Positions 42,977 through 52,553 of a stretch of DNA of 64,000 bases are shown piece after piece. The stretch comes from Achromobacter insuavis (GTDB taxonomy: Bacteria; Pseudomonadota; Gammaproteobacteria; Burkholderiales; Burkholderiaceae_B): positions 186,001-250,000 of the forward strand of contig NZ_CADIJR010000001.1 of the NCBI RefSeq assembly GCF_902859645.1, written 5' to 3'. Below the pieces are notes generated by a model. It was not told where the DNA came from, made no database searches, and saw only the letters and a list, made by a program, of their open reading frames with translations. The stretch's first letter is position 1, and each line of letters begins with the position of its first letter. Position numbers and translations under genes: made by a program.

Positions 42977-44317
42977 ATGAGCAACGATCTCTTCGCGGCC
43001 GATCCCGCCCATCGGCCCTACGTGCCCCTGGCCGAGCGCCTGCGTCCGCGCACGCTGGCCGACGTCGTCGGCCAGTCGCACCTGCTGGGGCCGGACAAGC
43101 CGCTGCGCGTGGCGTTCGAGTCGGGCCGTCCGCACTCCATGATCTTCTGGGGCCCGCCGGGCGTGGGCAAGACCACGCTGGCGCGCCTCATGGCCGACGG
43201 CTTCGACGCCCAGTTCATCGCCATTTCCGCCGTGCTGGGCGGCGTCAAGGACATCCGCGACGCGGTCACGGTGGCGCAGGTGGCGCAGGGCCAGGGCCGC
43301 CGCACCATCCTGTTCGTCGACGAGGTGCACCGCTTCAACAAGGCGCAGCAGGACGCGTTCCTGCCCTACGTCGAAAGCGGGCTGTTCACCTTCATCGGCG
43401 CGACCACCGAGAACCCTTCGTTCGAGGTCAATTCGGCGCTGCTGTCGCGCGCCCGCGTCTACGTGCTGCAGTCGCTCACGCCTGAAGAGCTGCAGCAACT
43501 GGTCGACCGCGCCATCACCGCGTTCAACGAAGGCCACGACGAAGGCGCCCGCATCCTCATCGACGCCGACGCGCGCGAGCAGCTGGCGGCCTGGGCCGAC
43601 GGCGACGCGCGCCGCCTGATCAGCGCGGTCGAGGTGGTGGCCGAATCGGCCCAGGCCGCCGGCCGCGACACGGTGGACGCGGCCTGGCTGGAGATCTCGC
43701 TGTCGCAGAACCTGCGACGCTTCGACAAGGGCGGCGACGCCTTCTACGACCAGATCAGCGCGCTGCACAAGTCGGTGCGCGGCTCCAATCCCGACGCCGC
43801 GCTGTACTGGTTCTGCCGCATGATCGACGGCGGCGCCGATCCCAAGTACCTGTCGCGCCGGCTGGTGCGCATGGCGGTCGAGGATATCGGCCTGGCCGAC
43901 CCGCGCGCCACCGACCTGGCGGTCAATGGCGCCGACATCTACGAACGACTGGGGTCGCCCGAGGGCGAGCTGGCGCTGGCGCAGGCGGTGGTCTACATGG
44001 CCTGCGCGGCCAAGTCCAACGCCGTCTACAACGCCTACAACCAGGCGCGCAAATTCGCCGCCGAACACGGCAGCGCGCCGGTGCCGATCCACCTGCGCAA
44101 CGCGCCCACCAAGTTGATGAAACAATTGGGCCATGGCAAGGCCTATCGCTATGCCCACGACGAGCCGCATGGCTACGCCGCGGGCGAGCAATATTTCCCC
44201 GATGGGCTCAAGCCTTCCTTCTACCGGCCGACCGATCGCGGCCTGGAGGCTAAAATCCAGCAGAAGTTGGCATTTCTGCGCGAGCTGGACGCGGAAGAAC
44301 GTGCCAAGAAACGGTAA
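42977..44317 (+). CDS. rarA: Replication-associated recombination protein RarA (MgsA)
   Basis: A 446-residue AAA+ ATPase of the clamp-loader-like WRNIP1/RarA family, acting at stalled replication forks. Walker A is GPPGVGKTT, Walker [13 protein letters not shown], and sensor 1 is [21 protein letters not shown]-terminal motifs SDPNAALYW-like ([13 protein letters not shown]) and the tetramerisation region are present. serS follows 42 nt later, as in E. coli. ATG 42977 gives the family length. Confidence 0.95.
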   Translation: MSNDLFAADPAHRPYVPLAERLRPRTLADVVGQSHLLGPDKPLRVAFESGRPHSMIFWGPPGVGKTTLARLMADGFDAQFIAISAVLGGVKDIRDAVTVAQVAQGQGRRTILFVDEVHRFNKAQQDAFLPYVESGLFTFIGATTENPSFEVNSALLSRARVYVLQSLTPEELQQLVDRAITAFNEGHDEGARILIDADAREQLAAWADGDARRLISAVEVVAESAQAAGRDTVDAAWLEISLSQNLRRFDKGGDAFYDQISALHKSVRGSNPDAALYWFCRMIDGGADPKYLSRRLVRMAVEDIGLADPRATDLAVNGADIYERLGSPEGELALAQAVVYMACAAKSNAVYNAYNQARKFAAEHGSAPVPIHLRNAPTKLMKQLGHGKAYRYAHDEPHGYAAGEQYFPDGLKPSFYRPTDRGLEAKIQQKLAFLRELDAEERAKKR

Positions 44318-45706
<1,389 letters not shown>

Positions 45707-45726
45707 CGCCGATACCGCGCGCAATG

Positions 45727-45756
45727 AAAAACGGAGCCCTCGGGCTCCGTTTTTTA
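45727..45756 (+). terminator. Intrinsic terminator after serS
   Basis: AAAAACGGAGCCC-TCG-GGGCTCCGTTTTTT: a 13-bp stem with a T6 run, 20 nt after the stop. Confidence 0.92.
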
Positions 45757-46000
45757 TTGCCGCCGCGAGGGCGGCACGCTGCTTGCTGATAACGCAAGTC
45801 GGCCACACGGCGGATGGCGGGATAATCCGCCTTATTTATGATCGAGACATAATTCTGTCGTCTCGAGAGATTATCTTCACGACCTGAGTGCTTGATTTTG
45901 ATGTGAGCAATTGTGTATTTTCAATAAAAGGGCCGGATAGTTCGGCACAATACACCTGCGTTCGACACGCATCATTCACTTATATAACAAGGAGTTGTCC

Positions 46001-46249
46001 ATGACTTCAAGAATGATTGGAGATTTTCGTGTGAGATGCTCTGTGGCTCAGGATGACGAGCAGGGCTTTCGGGTGCAGATATGGACCCGCCGCGTAGGCG
46101 GAACCGCACCGGAAAAATGCTGGACCGTGCCGGGACAGGCGCCGTTCGCCAGCTTGCACGAAGCCGAGCAGGAGAGTCGGCAGTTGTTTGAAGAAATCAA
46201 TGGTGTTCGTTTCAACGGTGAACCGGAGTTTGCTCATGCGTCCGCATAA
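46001..46249 (+). CDS. Small soluble protein of unknown function
   Basis: An 82-residue protein with no signal or membrane segment. It contains WTRRVGG and WTVPGQAPFASLHEAEQESRQLFEEI, suggesting a beta sheet followed by a long helix. ATG 46001 has an excellent AAGGAG box 6 nt upstream. The 290-bp AT-rich leader from serS contains a possible promoter (TTGATT 45892, 17-nt spacer, GTATTT 45915) and a GAGAC-N11-GTCTC hairpin near 45844. I recognise no family. Confidence 0.65.
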   Translation: MTSRMIGDFRVRCSVAQDDEQGFRVQIWTRRVGGTAPEKCWTVPGQAPFASLHEAEQESRQLFEEINGVRFNGEPEFAHASA

Positions 46250-46397
46250 TGGCTGGTGGCGGGCCTCCAGCGCCCCGCGCCGCTGGATTGACCTCGTTCA
46301 GGAATCGTCGCGTTGGGCCGCGGGCAAGCCCGCCCCGGCGCCGCAACAACCGCCGGCCGTCGTGGCTGGCAAATCCGTTCAGGTCCCCGCGGCCTGA
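46236..46397 (+). CDS. Possible 53-residue basic peptide overlapping the previous gene
   Basis: An ORF starting at ATG 46236, 14 nt before the stop of the 82-aa gene and in another frame, with a CGGAG box 7 nt upstream. It begins MRPHNGWWRASSAPRRW and is Pro/Ala-rich at the end. The overlap and ribosome-binding site suggest coupling, but no homology supports it, so it may not be real. Confidence 0.35.
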   Translation: MRPHNGWWRASSAPRRWIDLVQESSRWAAGKPAPAPQQPPAVVAGKSVQVPAA

Positions 46398-46432
46398 CCC
46401 GCTTTCCGCGGCGTACCGGAAATTACGCCGCA

Positions 46433-46463
46433 GAAAAAAAAGGCCACTCGAAGGAGTGGCCTT
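46433..46463 (-). terminator. Intrinsic terminator for the PXPV gene
   Basis: On minus, AAAGGCCACTC and its complement form an 11-bp stem with a 4-nt loop followed by eight T residues. It lies about 45 nt past the stop of the minus-strand PXPV gene; the plus strand has a weaker T-run. Confidence 0.85.
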
Positions 46464-46505
46464 TGTCTTTCAGGGCGCCGGCATGACTGGCCCGGCGCGG
46501 AGCGA

Positions 46506-46844
46506 TCAGCGGTGCCAGCCGCCGCGGCCGTGGTAGTAGCCCGGGCCGGGGCCGCGCCAGTAGCCGCCATGGTGGCCCCAGTAGCCGCCGCCGCGGATGT
46601 AGACCGGCGCCGGGTACACCACCGGGGGCGCGACGTACACGGGCGCCGGGCGGTAGTAGACCGGGGGCGGGGGCGCATAGACGGGCGCCGGCGCCACGTA
46701 GACGGGCGCGGGCGCCGCATAGACCGGCGCCGGGTACACGACCCCGGGGACGCCGATCGAGATGCCGACGTCGACGCGGGCCAACGCGACGCTGGAGATC
46801 AGCAGGCCGGCGACACCGGCCCCAGCGATTAGCCATTTTTTCAT
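46506..46844 (-). CDS. Exported PXPV-repeat protein
   Basis: A 112-residue secreted protein. A signal peptide (MKKWLIAGAGVAGLLISSVALA) is followed by about ten APVY/PPVVY-type repeats between residues 36 and 82, then a Gly/Tyr/His/Trp-rich tail ending GRGGWHR. It fits the PXPV repeat family known from Bordetella and Burkholderia. Function is not established; the extended Pro-Val repeats suggest a periplasmic or surface structural role. Start at 46844 by the signal peptide. Confidence 0.85.
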   Translation of the reverse strand: MKKWLIAGAGVAGLLISSVALARVDVGISIGVPGVVYPAPVYAAPAPVYVAPAPVYAPPPPVYYRPAPVYVAPPVVYPAPVYIRGGGYWGHHGGYWRGPGPGYYHGRGGWHR

Positions 46845-47193
46845 GTTGCACCTGCCTACTGCGTTATGCAGCAAAGTTGAGTATTCCGTTGAGGCTATTT
46901 TCGGTCTTTTCGGATCGGCGTGGGTAAATGACCGTCCCTCAATAGCGACAATCCGCAACGGTTGCGGATGCGTTGCGGGCCCCCATGCTGCGGCGCGGCA
47001 GGCGGATTCCACTCTGGTAAACCCTCGGCTGAAATCGACTGAAATAAGGTGGAATGCGGTGAAGTACGGCGGCCAGGTTACAGCTGCTCACCATCGCCGC
47101 CGCCAAGTTCCCTGCAGGCAACACCGGTACGCCTGCGCCAGGCGGCCAATGCGCCAGCCACGCCGCCTGCGGGCTGTCCAGCGTCGACGCTAC
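46845..47193. other. Intergenic region without a recognised gene
   Basis: 349 bp. The only clear structure is the dyad ATCCGCAAC-G-GTTGCGGAT at 46951-46969, with perfect 9-bp arms, 107 bp before the PXPV start. Reading frames through the region have no ribosome-binding site or family resemblance. Confidence 0.5.
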
Positions 47194-47697
47194 CTAGTTT
47201 TCGTCCGGTTGCTGACAGCGGAATTCGACCACCCAGACCCACGGATTGGCGGCCCAGGCGTGCGCGCCGTAGCGCTCGCACCAGGTCAAGGCAAACGCTG
47301 TTTGCAAGGGCACGCCTGGCAACAGCGCCGAGGCGTGATAAAGCGCTTGTGTGCCTTCGGCGCGCGCGTCGGCGTCCGACAGCTTTTGCAGGCGCTGGAT
47401 GCGCACGCCGACGATGACCGCGTTGGCAAAAGGCTTGCCGGACTCGTCTTCGAGGGTGATGCTGTCTCCGGATTTACCATAGGGGCAACTGACCCAGGGA
47501 GAGGTCTTGCGCATTTCGCTCGATCCTTCCCGGACCGGACCCATGGCGACCCACTTGCCCGAGTCCGCAGCGTCGGCGTACCAGGCGGTCGTCGGTTTGG
47601 AGGGCTGCGGCTTGACGATGCGGCGGGTCTGCACCTTGGCGCCATCCAGGATGGCTTGCTTGAGCGGCTCGCTGAATTGGAGTGCCTGCCTTTTCAT
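47194..47697 (-). CDS. ASCH-type domain protein of phage character
   Basis: A 167-residue protein resembling the phage-borne ASCH-like proteins that begin with a short Phe-Ser/Pro segment followed by LLDGRKTQTRRIVKPQP; here the segment is ILDGAKVQTRRIVKPQP at residues 18-34. The C-terminal NPWVWVVEF is equally typical. ASCH domains resemble RNA-binding PUA folds; their phage role is unknown. It stands alone, without other phage genes, so it is probably a prophage remnant or a domesticated gene. Start 47697 is chosen by homology to the family N-terminus. Confidence 0.8.
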   Translation of the reverse strand: MKRQALQFSEPLKQAILDGAKVQTRRIVKPQPSKPTTAWYADAADSGKWVAMGPVREGSSEMRKTSPWVSCPYGKSGDSITLEDESGKPFANAVIVGVRIQRLQKLSDADARAEGTQALYHASALLPGVPLQTAFALTWCERYGAHAWAANPWVWVVEFRCQQPDEN

Positions 47698-47851
47698 ACC
47701 TGTGTTGTTCCCCTCGCGATCGACGCTTGCATACCCAAGGTTCTGCGGCCGAGTCGACGCGTGCCAACATGGCGGGCTCCGGAAGCCTCGCATGGAACAG
47801 TATGACGCGTCGCTGGCGCCATGTCAGGCAAAGGGTTACTTGTGTGTCTTT

Positions 47852-47881
47852 TTGAATACGTCGCAAGGATGTTTGTATACT
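47852..47881 (+). promoter_or_regulatory. Sigma-70 promoter giving a possibly leaderless mRNA
   Basis: TTGAAT (47852-47857), an 18-bp spacer and TATACT (47876-47881). The expected transcription start, about 7 nt after the -10 box, falls on or next to the ATG at 47888, and no Shine-Dalgarno sequence precedes that ATG. Confidence 0.55.
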
Positions 47882-47887
47882 CGACGC

Positions 47888-48088
47888 ATGAATACTGACC
47901 TGCACGATCTCAAGCCCGGTTACTACTGGTACACCATGGCCAATGACCCGCTGGCCGTCATCCATATCCACGACGACGGTGGCGCCACGTTGATGGGCAC
48001 CGACTATCGCCTGGGCGCCGAAGGCGTGGCGGACATGATCCGCCAGGGCCAGCGCTTCTTCTGGATCGAACCGCCCCAGCAAGGCTGA
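47888..48088 (+). CDS. 66-residue protein of unknown function
   Basis: A small soluble protein beginning MNTDLHDLKPGYYWYTM. Aromatic residues cluster at both ends (GYYWYTM, RFFWIEP), with a predicted beta-rich core (LAVIHIHDDGGATLMGTDY). I recognise no family. Similar short Trp/Tyr-rich proteins occur in prophage regions, and its neighbour is a phage-type ASCH gene. No ribosome-binding site is visible; the promoter at 47852-47881 predicts a leaderless transcript. Confidence 0.6.
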   Translation: MNTDLHDLKPGYYWYTMANDPLAVIHIHDDGGATLMGTDYRLGAEGVADMIRQGQRFFWIEPPQQG

Positions 48089-48126
48089 ACGGACGCCGCC
48101 GCGTGCCGGCGGCGCCGGATACCTCC

Positions 48127-49326
48127 ATGACCGACATGCTGTTAAACAACGTTCGCCTGCCCGATGGCGCGGCGGTCGACGTGCTGATTTCTGGCGACCG
48201 TATCGCCGGCATCGGCCCCAACCTGCAGGCGCCGCCCGATGCGACGCGCGAGCAGGGCGGCGGCGCGCTGCTGCTGCCCGGCCTGGTGGAAGGCCACACC
48301 CATCTGGACAAGACCACCTGGGATTCGCCGTGGTATGTGAACCAGGTGGGACCGGCGCTGACCGACCGCATCGACAACGAACGGGCCTGGCGCGCCGCCA
48401 GCGGCCATGACGCGGCCAGCCATGCGCGCGCGCTGGCGCTGGCCTTCCTGCGCGAGGGCGCCACCCGCATCCGCAGCCACGTCGATGTCGACACCGACGC
48501 CGGCCTGCGCCATCTGGACGGCGTGCACGCCACCCGCGAGGCCCTGGCCGGCCTGGTCGAGATCCAGACCGTGGCGTTTCCGCAGTCGGGCCTGCTGGTT
48601 CGGCCCGGCACCGCCGCCTTGCTGGATGCGGGCCTGGCCGCGGGCGCCGACGTGCTGGGCGGACTGGACCCCTGTGCCATCGACCGCGACCCGGCGCAAT
48701 CGCTGGACGTGCTGTTCGGGCTGGCGGAAAAGCATGGCAAACCCCTCGATATCCACCTGCACGAGCCGGGCGACCTGGGCGCCTTCTCGCTCGACCTGAT
48801 CCTGGACCGCGTGCAGGCGCTGGACATGCGCGGCCGCGTGGTCGTCAGCCACGCCTTCTGCCTGGGCGGCGTTGACGCCAAGCGGCTGGACGGCCTGCTC
48901 AAGCGCCTGGCCGCGCTGGATGTGGCGCTGCTGACCACGGCGCCGCCGTCGCGTCCTGTGCCGGCGCTGCGCGCCTGTCGCGAGGCCGGCGTGACGCTGT
49001 TCGGCGGCAACGACGGCATTCGCGATACCTGGACGCCTTACGGCAGCCCCGACATGCTGGCGCGCGCCATGATGATCGGCCTGCGCAACGACCTGCGCCG
49101 CGATGACGAGATCGGCTGGGCCTTCGACTGCGTCAGCGCCGCCGCGGCGCGCGCCTGTGGCTTCGCGGACTACGGGCTGGCGCCTGGCGCCCGCGCCGAC
49201 CTGGTGCTGGTGGCGGCCAGCGGCGTGGCCGAAGCCGTGGCGCAGCGCGCGCCGCGTCGCCTGGTGATCTCTGGCGGCAAGGTGGTGGCGCGCAACGGCC
49301 AACTGAGGGCCGACCTGGCGGCATAA
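48127..49326 (+). CDS. Cytosine-deaminase-like amidohydrolase
   Basis: A 399-residue metal-dependent hydrolase of the cytosine deaminase/N-isopropylammelide group. Metal ligands are H57/H59 (VEGHTHLDKT), a His in DIHLHEPGD with the catalytic Glu, VVSHAFCLG, and the Asp of GGNDGIRDTW. CodA-like enzymes deaminate cytosine, creatinine or other cyclic amidines and amides; the substrate here is unproven. It is upstream of a LysR/enolase/DapA-like/Bug cluster and may feed it. ATG 48127 begins the conserved N-terminus. Confidence 0.85.
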   Translation: MTDMLLNNVRLPDGAAVDVLISGDRIAGIGPNLQAPPDATREQGGGALLLPGLVEGHTHLDKTTWDSPWYVNQVGPALTDRIDNERAWRAASGHDAASHARALALAFLREGATRIRSHVDVDTDAGLRHLDGVHATREALAGLVEIQTVAFPQSGLLVRPGTAALLDAGLAAGADVLGGLDPCAIDRDPAQSLDVLFGLAEKHGKPLDIHLHEPGDLGAFSLDLILDRVQALDMRGRVVVSHAFCLGGVDAKRLDGLLKRLAALDVALLTTAPPSRPVPALRACREAGVTLFGGNDGIRDTWTPYGSPDMLARAMMIGLRNDLRRDDEIGWAFDCVSAAAARACGFADYGLAPGARADLVLVAASGVAEAVAQRAPRRLVISGGKVVARNGQLRADLAA

Positions 49327-49367
49327 GGCGCGGCGGCCCCTGGCCGCATGCATGCCGCGCGGGCCGG

Positions 49368-50243
49368 TCAGCGCTCCGCCGCCTGGCGTTCCGCCATCTC
49401 CACGAACACCCGCATCAATTCCGAGCGCACGCCCGAGCGCGGCCAGATCGCGCCGACGCTGCGCGCCGGACAGGGGCCCGGCAGCGGCCAGCGCCTGACC
49501 GGGGCGGAAGCGCCCGTGGTGGCCCAGTCCGGCAGCAGCGCCACGCCCAATCCCTCCGACACCAGCTTGGCGATCGAGTCGATGCCGTCCAGCTCGAAGC
49601 GCACGTGCGGCCGCAGGTCGCGGGCGCGCAGGTAGTCGTCGGCCATGCGGCCGCCCACTACGCTGCGGTCGTAGCGGATATAGGGCTCGCGCGCGATCAC
49701 CGCCAGCGGGTCGGGCACCACCATGTCGGCCGGCGTCACCAGCACCAGCGGCTCGCGCCGCAGGTCGCGCCAGACGCAGGACTTGGGCAGCGCGAACAGC
49801 GGGTGCACCAGCAGCGCGCCGTCCAGTTCGCCGGCCAGCACCTTGCTGTAGAGCAGGGTGGTGGGCGCCGGCTCGATATAGATCTCGATGTGGGGATGGC
49901 GCGCCGCCCAGGTGCGCAGCACCGGCGGCATGATGCCGGTCAGCGCCGTGGGCGTGGCGCCCAGGCGCAAGGGGCCGGCCGGCAGGTCGGACTCGGTGGC
50001 CGCCGAGCGCAGGTCGCGCAGATCGCGCAGCACGTTGCGGGCGCGTTCCAGGATGCGGGTGCCGGCCGCGGTCGGCTTGACCGTGCGGCCCGAGCGCGCG
50101 ATCAGCGCGCTGCCCATGTCCGCTTCCAGCGCGCGCAGGCGCTGCTGCACGGTGGCCGGCGTCAGCCCCTGGTGGCGCGCGGCCTGCGCGATCGAGCCCA
50201 GCTCCACCACGTGCACATAGGTCTGCAGGAATCTCGAATCCAT
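49368..50243 (-). CDS. LysR-family transcriptional regulator
   Basis: A 291-residue LTTR. The winged helix-turn-helix spans residues 1-60 (YVHVVELGSIAQAARHQGLTPATVQQRLRALE), and the two-lobe periplasmic-binding-like effector domain starts near 90 (GPLRLGATPTALTGIMP). It is divergent from the enolase gene with a 158-bp gap that holds a 19-bp dyad at 50271-50289, the probable operator. Confidence 0.93.
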   Translation of the reverse strand: MDSRFLQTYVHVVELGSIAQAARHQGLTPATVQQRLRALEADMGSALIARSGRTVKPTAAGTRILERARNVLRDLRDLRSAATESDLPAGPLRLGATPTALTGIMPPVLRTWAARHPHIEIYIEPAPTTLLYSKVLAGELDGALLVHPLFALPKSCVWRDLRREPLVLVTPADMVVPDPLAVIAREPYIRYDRSVVGGRMADDYLRARDLRPHVRFELDGIDSIAKLVSEGLGVALLPDWATTGASAPVRRWPLPGPCPARSVGAIWPRSGVRSELMRVFVEMAERQAAER

Positions 50244-50270
50244 CGTCTGGCGCCCTGGGAAGATTTTTTT

Positions 50271-50289
50271 TCCATATTCTAAATATGGA
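50271..50289. promoter_or_regulatory. LysR-type dyad operator
   Basis: TCCATATT-CTA-AATATGGA has perfect 8-bp arms and a 3-bp centre and fits the T-N11-A rule for LysR sites. It is 27 bp from the lysR start and 112 bp before the enolase GTG. It probably mediates autoregulation and activation of the divergent genes. Confidence 0.7.
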
Positions 50290-50401
50290 TCAAGATAATT
50301 GTTTGTTTCTTTGGCGGCGGCAAGAATGCGCTTGAGCGTTGCGCCGGCGCAAGGCGCGCCGGCAGCGCAACCCGCACTATTCCCGTTATCAGGAGCCAGC
50401 C

Positions 50402-51529
50402 GTGCCCATCATTGAATCCATCGACGTTTGCGCCGCCGCGGTGCCCTTGGACAAGGTCACCTCGTTTTCGAACCGCACCGTCTCCACCCGCCATTACGGA
50501 CTGGTCAAGGTCCGCAGCGCCGATGGCGTCGAAGGCATCGGCTTCTGCTATGTCGGCAGCGCCGGCGGCGCGATCTTCGAGGCCGCCGTGCAGAGCCTGC
50601 TGGCGCCGGTGCTGCTGGGCAAGGACTCGCACGCGGTCGAAGGGCTGTGGCAGGCCATGTACCAGGAAGCCCTGCTGCAGGGGCGCCAGGGCACGGTGAT
50701 GCGCGCGCTCAGCGCGCTCGACATCGCGCTGTGGGACCTGAACGCCAAGACCGCGGGGCTGCCGCTGCACAAGTTCCTCGGCGCGGTCGAGCTGGAGTCG
50801 GTGCCGGCCTACGCCAGCGGCGGCTACTACCTGGACGGCAAGACGCCGCAGCACCTGGGCGAGGAAATGGCCAGCTATGTCGCCAAGGGCTTTGGCGCCG
50901 TCAAGATGAAGACCGGGCGCCTGTCGCCGCGCGAGGAAGAGGCGCGGCTGAAGGCGGCGCGCGAGGCCGTCGGGCCGGACGTCGAGCTGATGATGGACTG
51001 CAACAACGCCTGGCAGGACGTGACCCAGGCCATGCAGTACATCCGCCGCTTCGAGCAGTACGAGCCGTACTTCATCGAAGAGCCGTTCGGCCCCGACGAC
51101 ATCGACAGCCACGCCAAGCTGGCGCGCCTGACGCACCTGCCTATCGCCACCGCCGAGATCGGCTACGGCCGCTGGTATCACAAGGAGCTGCTGGACAAGG
51201 GCGCGGCCGGCATCCTGCAGACCGACGCGGCGGTGTGCGGCGGCATCACCGAATGGAAGCGCATCGCGGCGACCGCGGCGAGCTACGGCGTGGTGGTGTG
51301 CCCGCACTGGTTCCACGACGTGCACGCGCCGCTGGTGGCCGCCACGCCCAATGCGCGTTATGTTGAATTTTTCTGGGACGACCAGGTCCTGAATTTCCGC
51401 AAGCTGGTGGACCGCCAACTGACCCACAAGCAGGGTCGCGTGGTGCTGCACCAGGAGCCGGGGTTGGGATTCGGTTTCGATGAACGCATGGTCGAACGCT
51501 ACGGCAAGTGGACCCGTATCGGCCGCTGA
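50402..51529 (+). CDS. Enolase-superfamily sugar-acid dehydratase or racemase (mandelate racemase subgroup)
   Basis: A 375-residue MR/MLE protein. The catalytic pattern of the MR subgroup is present: KxK at K168/K170 (AVKMKTG), metal ligands at D199 (MMDCNNAW), E226/E227 (FIEEPF) and E252 (TAEIGYG), and the Asp-His dyad D275 (QTDAAVCGG) with a His in CPHWFHDVH (302-308). MR-subgroup members usually dehydrate acid sugars or racemise 2-hydroxy acids. The start is GTG 50402, with an AGGAG box 7-11 nt before; no good ATG is near. A DapA-like lyase follows after 13 nt. Confidence 0.9.
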   Translation: MPIIESIDVCAAAVPLDKVTSFSNRTVSTRHYGLVKVRSADGVEGIGFCYVGSAGGAIFEAAVQSLLAPVLLGKDSHAVEGLWQAMYQEALLQGRQGTVMRALSALDIALWDLNAKTAGLPLHKFLGAVELESVPAYASGGYYLDGKTPQHLGEEMASYVAKGFGAVKMKTGRLSPREEEARLKAAREAVGPDVELMMDCNNAWQDVTQAMQYIRRFEQYEPYFIEEPFGPDDIDSHAKLARLTHLPIATAEIGYGRWYHKELLDKGAAGILQTDAAVCGGITEWKRIAATAASYGVVVCPHWFHDVHAPLVAATPNARYVEFFWDDQVLNFRKLVDRQLTHKQGRVVLHQEPGLGFGFDERMVERYGKWTRIGR

Positions 51530-51542
51530 CAGGAGAGTCTTC

Positions 51543-52451
51543 ATGAGCACACGAGCCGCGGGCCGGCCGCAAGGCGTCTATTCCCCGGTCCTCACGCCCT
51601 TCAACGCGGATCTGTCGCCCAGCGCGCCGCGCTTCGTCGGGCATTGCCGCGCGCTGCTGGAACAGGGCGCGGGGCTGGCGATCTTCGGCACCAACTCCGA
51701 GGCCAATTCGCTCAGCGTGGCGGAAAAGCGCCATCTGCTGGATGCCTTGCTGGATGCCGGCCTGCCGGCCGCGCGCATGATGCCCGGCACCGGCGCCTGC
51801 GCGCTGCCCGACGCGGTGGAGCTGACCCGCCACGCGGTCGGCGCCGGCTGCGGCGGGGTGCTCATGCTGCCGCCGTTCTACTACAAGGGCGTCAGCGACG
51901 AGGGCCTGTTCCGCGCCTTCGCCCACGTGATCGAGCGGGTCGCCGACGAGCGCCTGCGCATCTACCTGTATCACATCCCGCCGGTGTCGGGCGTGCCGAT
52001 CAGCCTGGGCCTGATCGACCGGCTGCTGGGCGAATTTCCCGGCATCGTCGCCGGCATCAAGGACAGTTCCGGCGACTGGGCCAACACCCAGGCCATGCTG
52101 CGCGACTTCCAGCCGCGCGGCTTCGACGTGTTCGCCGGCACCGAAACGGTGTTGCTGGAAACCATGCGGGCGGGAGGCGCGGGCTGCATCACCGCCACCG
52201 GCAACGTCAATGCCGGCCCGATCGTCGCGCTGTACCGGTCGTGGCGCGAGGCCGGCGCCGAGGACCGGCAGCGCGCCCTGAACGAGACCCGCGCCATCTT
52301 CCAGTCGTACCCGATGATCCCGGCCATGAAAGCCGCGATCGCGCAGCGGCGCAACGATCCGGTCTGGGCCACGGTCCGGCCGCCGCTGGTGGAGCTGGAC
52401 GCCGCGCAGTCGGCGCAACTGGCCCAGCGGCTGGCGGCGCCCGCGGCCTGA
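51543..52451 (+). CDS. DapA-family lyase/dehydratase, catabolic type
   Basis: A 302-residue class I aldolase-fold protein. K173 (GIKDSSGD) is the Schiff-base lysine and Y143 (YHIPP) the catalytic tyrosine. The pyruvate-binding loop is GTNSE (49-53) instead of GTTGE, and the DapA arginine after YHIP is absent (YHIPPVSG), so lysine synthesis is unlikely. Next to an MR-subgroup enolase, it more likely cleaves or dehydrates a 2-keto-3-deoxy sugar acid. Start ATG 51543, with a GGAG box in the preceding 13-nt gap. Confidence 0.85.
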   Translation: MSTRAAGRPQGVYSPVLTPFNADLSPSAPRFVGHCRALLEQGAGLAIFGTNSEANSLSVAEKRHLLDALLDAGLPAARMMPGTGACALPDAVELTRHAVGAGCGGVLMLPPFYYKGVSDEGLFRAFAHVIERVADERLRIYLYHIPPVSGVPISLGLIDRLLGEFPGIVAGIKDSSGDWANTQAMLRDFQPRGFDVFAGTETVLLETMRAGGAGCITATGNVNAGPIVALYRSWREAGAEDRQRALNETRAIFQSYPMIPAMKAAIAQRRNDPVWATVRPPLVELDAAQSAQLAQRLAAPAA

Positions 52452-52553
52452 CCGCGTCAGCAGGACCCGCAGGACGCCGCGGCCCAGCCGGCCGCGGCGG
52501 GCAAGGCTTACCAACAGTCGCCGGGCATGGACCCGGCGCGCGAGGAGACAACC

